From contig NZ_CP030073.1 in assembly GCF_003261055.1 (NCBI RefSeq), forward strand, positions 3,286,001-3,350,000: a stretch of 64,000 nucleotides of DNA. The letters run 5' to 3'. The notes beneath the pieces were generated by a model. It was not told where the DNA came from. It was given only the letters and a program-made list of their open reading frames with translations, and searched no databases. This stretch comes from Streptomyces cadmiisoli. Lineage in GTDB: Bacteria; Actinomycetota; Actinomycetes; Streptomycetales; Streptomycetaceae. Of the stretch, positions 63,003 to 64,000 are shown one piece after another (position 1 is the first letter of the stretch; every line of letters starts with the position of its first letter). Both the position numbers and the translations under genes were made by a program.

Positions 63003-63566
63003 TCAGCCCGCCTCGACCTCTCCCCCGCCGTCCAGCACCCGCGTGACCGTGTCGTACGTGACCCCGTGGTCCGCGAGCACCTCCGCGGCGACGCCCGGCC
63101 GGGAGGCGAGGGCGAGGAGGATGTGCTCGTCCCCGATGTGGCGGTCCCGGCGGGCGACGGCGATGCGCAGGGACCTCTCCAGTACGTCCTTGGCGTCCCG
63201 GCCGAAGGAACCGCCCCCGGACCACCGCCCCCGGTCCTCGCGCTTCCCCGACATGGCGCCCACGCCGTGCGCCTCCTCCACCCGCGAGACGATCTCCGCG
63301 ACGTCGATGCCCAGTCCGGCCAGGGCGTCCGTGTCCGCCTGCGACAGCCCGGCGCGGCGGCGGGCCTCGTCCAGTGCCCGCGTCACCGACCCGGCACGCC
63401 CGGACAGCCCCAGTTCGGCCAGCGCGAAAGCGCCCCGGCCCTCGCCCCGGTCGAGCAGCGCCAGCAGCAGGTGCTCGGCCTCGACGGTCCCCGTCTCCGT
63501 GCTCTCGCGGTGCGCGACGGCCCCCTTGACCACGGCGCGGGCGTCCTTCGTGAACCGTTCGAACAT
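63003..63566 (-). CDS. Clp N-domain protein (ClpC-like N-terminal repeats only)
   Basis: A 187-residue protein consisting of two Clp_N repeats: MFERFTKDARAVVKGAVAHRES...EAEHLLLALLDRGEGRGAFALAELGLS and AKDVLERSLRIAVARRDRHIGDEHILLALASRPGVAAEVLADHG. There is no AAA+ domain, so it cannot unfold proteins itself; it may act as an adaptor, substrate sink or regulator for ClpC. ATG 63566 has GGAGG 5 nt upstream (ATG 63569 is also possible). It overlaps the HTH gene, so both are made together. Confidence 0.85.
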   Translation of the reverse strand: MFERFTKDARAVVKGAVAHRESTETGTVEAEHLLLALLDRGEGRGAFALAELGLSGRAGSVTRALDEARRRAGLSQADTDALAGLGIDVAEIVSRVEEAHGVGAMSGKREDRGRWSGGGSFGRDAKDVLERSLRIAVARRDRHIGDEHILLALASRPGVAAEVLADHGVTYDTVTRVLDGGGEVEAG

Positions 63567-63775
63567 CATCGCCTCCCGTACTTCTTGTGCACGGCCTGCC
63601 TGCTCACGCCGAGTTCCGCGGCGATCTCCTGCCACGACCAGCCCTGATTGCGCGCGTTGCGCACCTGGACGGCCTCCAACTGCTCCAGCAGCCGCCGCAG
63701 CGCGGCGACCGCGCGCAGTCCGATCCGCGGATCGCGGTCACCGGCCCGCTCGGCGAGTTCCGTAGCTTCCGTCAT
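63566..63775 (-). CDS. Small HTH protein coupled to the Clp N-domain gene
   Basis: A 69-residue protein with a helix-turn-helix: WQEIAAELGVSRQAVHKKYG (about 49-68), preceded by a helical dimerisation-like region (LRAVAALRRLLEQLEAVQVRNARNQ). The stop overlaps the start of the Clp N-domain gene (TGATG). Its own promoter is bracketed by two GTCAAC-N4-GTTGAC operators, which it most likely binds itself. ATG 63775 has no leader; an upstream TTG is unlikely. Confidence 0.82.
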   Translation of the reverse strand: MTEATELAERAGDRDPRIGLRAVAALRRLLEQLEAVQVRNARNQGWSWQEIAAELGVSRQAVHKKYGRR

Positions 63776-63779
63776 GCAT

Positions 63780-63822
63780 GTCAACCTACGTTGACGTCAG
63801 TCATCCGTCAACCCCAGTTGAC
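63780..63822 (-). promoter_or_regulatory. Leaderless promoter with two operators over -35 and -10 (HTH-ClpN locus)
   Basis: Read on the minus strand, -35 TTGACG (63811-63806), 17-bp spacer and -10 TAGGTT (63788-63783) are followed after 7 nt by the ATG at 63775, so the transcript is leaderless. GTCAAC-N4-GTTGAC occurs twice: 63807-63822 covers the -35 and 63780-63795 covers the -10. Both have perfect 6-bp arms and start 27 nt apart. Confidence 0.85.
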
Positions 63823-63829
63823 ATGACGA

Positions 63830-63859
63830 ACGGCCGGCCCGGAAATCCGGACCGGCCGT
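63830..63859 (-). terminator. Terminator of the MDR oxidoreductase gene
   Basis: ACGGCCGGCCCGG and CCGGACCGGCCGT form a 13-bp stem with one mismatch around AAAT. It lies 47 nt downstream of the partial gene's stop and just upstream of the HTH promoter. Confidence 0.75.
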
Positions 63860-63905
63860 CGTACGACCCGAGGAGCAGCGGCCGCCGCGGCGGCGGCCGG
63901 CCGCG

Positions 63906-64000
63906 TCAGCCGTTGGTGAGCACGATCTTCCCGAACTGCTCGCCCGCCGCCATGCGTTCGAAGCCCTCCCGGGCCCGGTCCATCGGCAGCTCGTCGTCGA
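63906..64000 (-). CDS. MDR-family NAD(P)-dependent oxidoreductase (partial, C-terminus)
   Basis: Only the last 30 residues are inside: DELPMDRAREGFERMAAGEQFGKIVLTNG. The AxxGFERMxxGxxxGKIVL ending is typical of zinc-type alcohol dehydrogenases and quinone reductases. The body and start lie beyond the right edge. Confidence 0.7.
   Translation of the reverse strand, partial: DDELPMDRAREGFERMAAGEQFGKIVLTNG

Noticed and set aside
1..64000. tRNA, rRNA, IS or prophage genes
   Set aside because: No cloverleaf, rRNA segment, transposase motif or phage gene was seen.

Overview
This is a very GC-rich actinobacterial chromosome segment, almost certainly Streptomyces. Supporting signs are near-saturated G/C at third codon positions, frequent GTG/TTG starts, 1-4 nt gene overlaps, a conservon (cvnABCD), a fused KGD-type 2-oxoglutarate dehydrogenase, a Lys/Ala-tailed Ku beside a stand-alone LigD-type polymerase, and a rare in-frame TTA codon in a pathway regulator. 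Gene order from about 28 kb rightward (DUF4142, Ku/LigD-pol, FtsW/RodA plus PBP, conservon, lon, two-component system, kgd) looks like conserved core chromosome.

1-9.6 kb is the right-hand end of a secondary-metabolite cluster, cut by the window edge. It holds a Glu/Leu-type dehydrogenase (partial), a kynurenine-3-monooxygenase-like flavoprotein, a DegT/TylB-type sugar 3-aminotransferase, a DesVI/TylM1-type N,N-dimethyltransferase, a GT1 glycosyltransferase, an aromatic FAD hydroxylase and a StrR/NovG-type activator with a TTA codon. Together they predict a dimethylaminosugar attached to an oxidised, probably aromatic or nitrogenous, aglycone. A 0.95-kb stretch without a convincing gene separates the cluster from the rest.

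9.8-19.5 kb is one minus-strand run: a small Met/His-tailed membrane protein, a CopA-type Cu ATPase, a PCuAC-like copper chaperone, a FecBCD-type importer, an MFS exporter and a class-B asparagine synthase. 19.8-27.7 kb is a B12/cobalt block: mutA-mutB-meaB with 1- and 4-nt overlaps, then a promoter, a cobalamin riboswitch and cbiMNQO.

28-42 kb carries a DUF4142 secreted protein, divergent ku / ligD-pol, a 42-bp tandem repeat, a NERD protein, a CX5R phosphatase, a lipoprotein-histidine kinase pair without a response regulator, a RodA/FtsW plus class B PBP pair, two divergent diiron proteins with a TetR regulator, and an NlpC/P60 hydrolase. 42-49 kb holds the conservon with a styrene-monooxygenase-like fifth gene, a PP2C-like protein and a MarR regulator.

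49.7-59.2 kb holds lon (with both an HspR HAIR element and a ClgR-like site), a spermidine-synthase-fold protein, a two-component system and kgd with a 17-bp perfect terminator stem. 59-64 kb holds small and hypothetical proteins, a DUF4097-PadR operon with a palindromic operator over its -10, and an HTH-ClpN pair whose promoter carries two identical-arm operators lying exactly over the -35 and -10 of a leaderless promoter. The window closes in the C-terminus of an MDR-type oxidoreductase.

The least familiar signals are the self-contained HTH/ClpN locus with its double operator, the divergent pair of related diiron proteins, the conservon linked to a flavin monooxygenase, and the bldA-gated aminosugar cluster.
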